Assembly (NCBI GenBank): GCA_002499405.1
Contig: DALH01000026.1
Coordinates: 1-7,542 of the forward strand
Direction: 5' to 3'
DNA: 7,542 bases
Origin: Candidatus Micrarchaeota archaeon UBA95
GTDB taxonomy: Archaea > Micrarchaeota > Micrarchaeia > Norongarragalinales > Norongarragalinaceae
In this document: positions 6,716 through 7,542 of the stretch, piece by piece
How positions within the stretch are numbered: position 1 is the first letter of the stretch
Layout: every line of letters starts with the position of its first letter
Notes under the pieces: generated by a model
The model's database searches: none
What the model was told of the DNA's origin: nothing
Seen by the model: the letters and a program-made list of their open reading frames with translations, nothing else
Program-made: the position numbers and the translations under genes

Positions 6716-7524
6716 TGCTATCCGTTTCAACAAAGCGAGAAATCAAAGGCTACCTTGAAGGGTTTATCCAGGGGTTAATTGAAGAGCATAAAGCCGTAAC
6801 TTTAAAGCCATCGGATACCCGACCGACTAAAAGTTTTTCCGAGCAGGGCGCTGTAAAGCCATTTCATGAAGCTCTGCTTCCTGACGGCATTTTGAGGATA
6901 ACTGACTTTGAGCGTTCCTTTTCGACTAAATTGGGTTCAACTTTTGAAGCGTCCGCCCAATTTATTTGTCGCGATCGGTTCGCAGAAGCGATAAGGGGAT
7001 ATCCCGTAGTTGGTGGGGTCTCAAAAAAAGCAATTGCTTTTGTCGAGAGCACGGTTAACCGAACCGGCAAAGTTGGTTGTAAATGGTCGTATCCAGCACT
7101 GACCAAGAAAGTAGCATCTTTTCATGGTGCAGAGTTAAAACGCTCCTGCGTAGCCGATTTGTACTTAAAAACGAAATCGGGCAAAGAGCTGTTTTTTGAA
7201 ATAAAGAGTCCCAAACCAAACAAAGGACAATGTTTAGAGGTTACAGATCGACTACTTCAAATTCACGCTATACGAAAAGCATTCGCCCCTAGAGTTAGGA
7301 CCTATTTTGCAATGGCGTACAATCCTTATGGTGAAGCCCGTTCAGCTTACAAGCACAGTTTTACTACGAAATATTTGGATTTCAAAAATCAGGTTTTGAT
7401 AGGAAAAGAATTTTGGGATTTACTTGGCGGGAAAGGCACTTACGAAGAACTGTTGGCTATCTATCGTGAAGTCGGTAGGCAAAAGGGTCCAGATATGCTG
7501 GACCAATTAGCGTTTAATTATTAG
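6715..7524 (+). CDS. TdeIII-like type II restriction endonuclease
   Basis: This 269-residue protein resembles the TdeIII restriction endonuclease family (Pfam RE_TdeIII). TdeIII itself is known for cleaving GGNCC; the site here is not proven. Recognisable family segments are FHEALLP (50-56), FERSFSTKLGSTFE (65-78) and YNPYG (202-206). A PD-(D/E)xK nuclease core is visible: D148 in VADLY, then E162-I-K164 in FEIKSPKPNKGQC, which would bind magnesium and cut the phosphodiester backbone. The ATG at 6715 is chosen because GGAGG lies 8 bases upstream; a TTG at 6700 would add five residues. The start overlaps the methylase stop by one base (TAATG), tying the pair into one operon with methylase first. 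No truncation or missing catalytic residue is apparent, so the system looks intact. The remaining 18 bp after the stop hold nothing I can assign. Confidence 0.85.
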   Translation: MLSVSTKREIKGYLEGFIQGLIEEHKAVTLKPSDTRPTKSFSEQGAVKPFHEALLPDGILRITDFERSFSTKLGSTFEASAQFICRDRFAEAIRGYPVVGGVSKKAIAFVESTVNRTGKVGCKWSYPALTKKVASFHGAELKRSCVADLYLKTKSGKELFFEIKSPKPNKGQCLEVTDRLLQIHAIRKAFAPRVRTYFAMAYNPYGEARSAYKHSFTTKYLDFKNQVLIGKEFWDLLGGKGTYEELLAIYREVGRQKGPDMLDQLAFNY

Positions 7525-7542
7525 CGCAGTAGGCTGAGAAAC

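Overview
The window looks archaeal. It encodes a short NMD3-family zinc protein and a DUF2070 membrane protein, both archaeal-type families. Its gene starts sit about 25-30 bp downstream of TATA-like boxes, with no room for a Shine-Dalgarno leader. The lineage cannot be fixed from sequence alone. A short NMD3 and a very large, unrecognised secreted protein would fit a DPANN-type or little-studied euryarchaeal genome (inference).

Layout. Positions 1-2993 (minus strand) are one uninterrupted reading frame of at least 997 codons. It begins with a signal peptide and runs off the left edge. Internal frame reading showed no stop, so the small frames on the opposite strand here are shadows. Just upstream of it on the same strand is the NMD3-like gene (3026-3529). 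A 54-bp gap containing a single A/T-rich box separates NMD3 from the divergent DUF2070 gene (3584-5392, plus strand). The 129-bp gap 5393-5521 holds a T-rich terminator candidate, an imperfect dyad and a TATA box. The last 2 kb (5522-7524) is a two-gene type II restriction-modification operon: an amino-methyltransferase with DPFCGSGTT and TSPPY motifs, then a TdeIII-like PD-(D/E)xK endonuclease. The two genes overlap by one base (TAATG).

How the parts relate. The left 5.4 kb looks like resident chromosome: GC-rich, with a surface protein, a ribosome-associated protein and a membrane protein. The restriction-modification cassette is visibly more A/T-rich, has different codon use and follows directly after the DUF2070 terminator region, which suggests horizontal acquisition. 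The methylase would be made from a nearly leaderless mRNA. The endonuclease has a strong GGAGG ribosome-binding site inside the methylase 3' end, so its expression depends on the methylase transcript.

I did not find a convincing new multi-gene system. The least explained items are the giant secreted protein, the function of the DUF2070 protein, the bidirectional promoter gap and the dyad in front of the restriction-modification operon.
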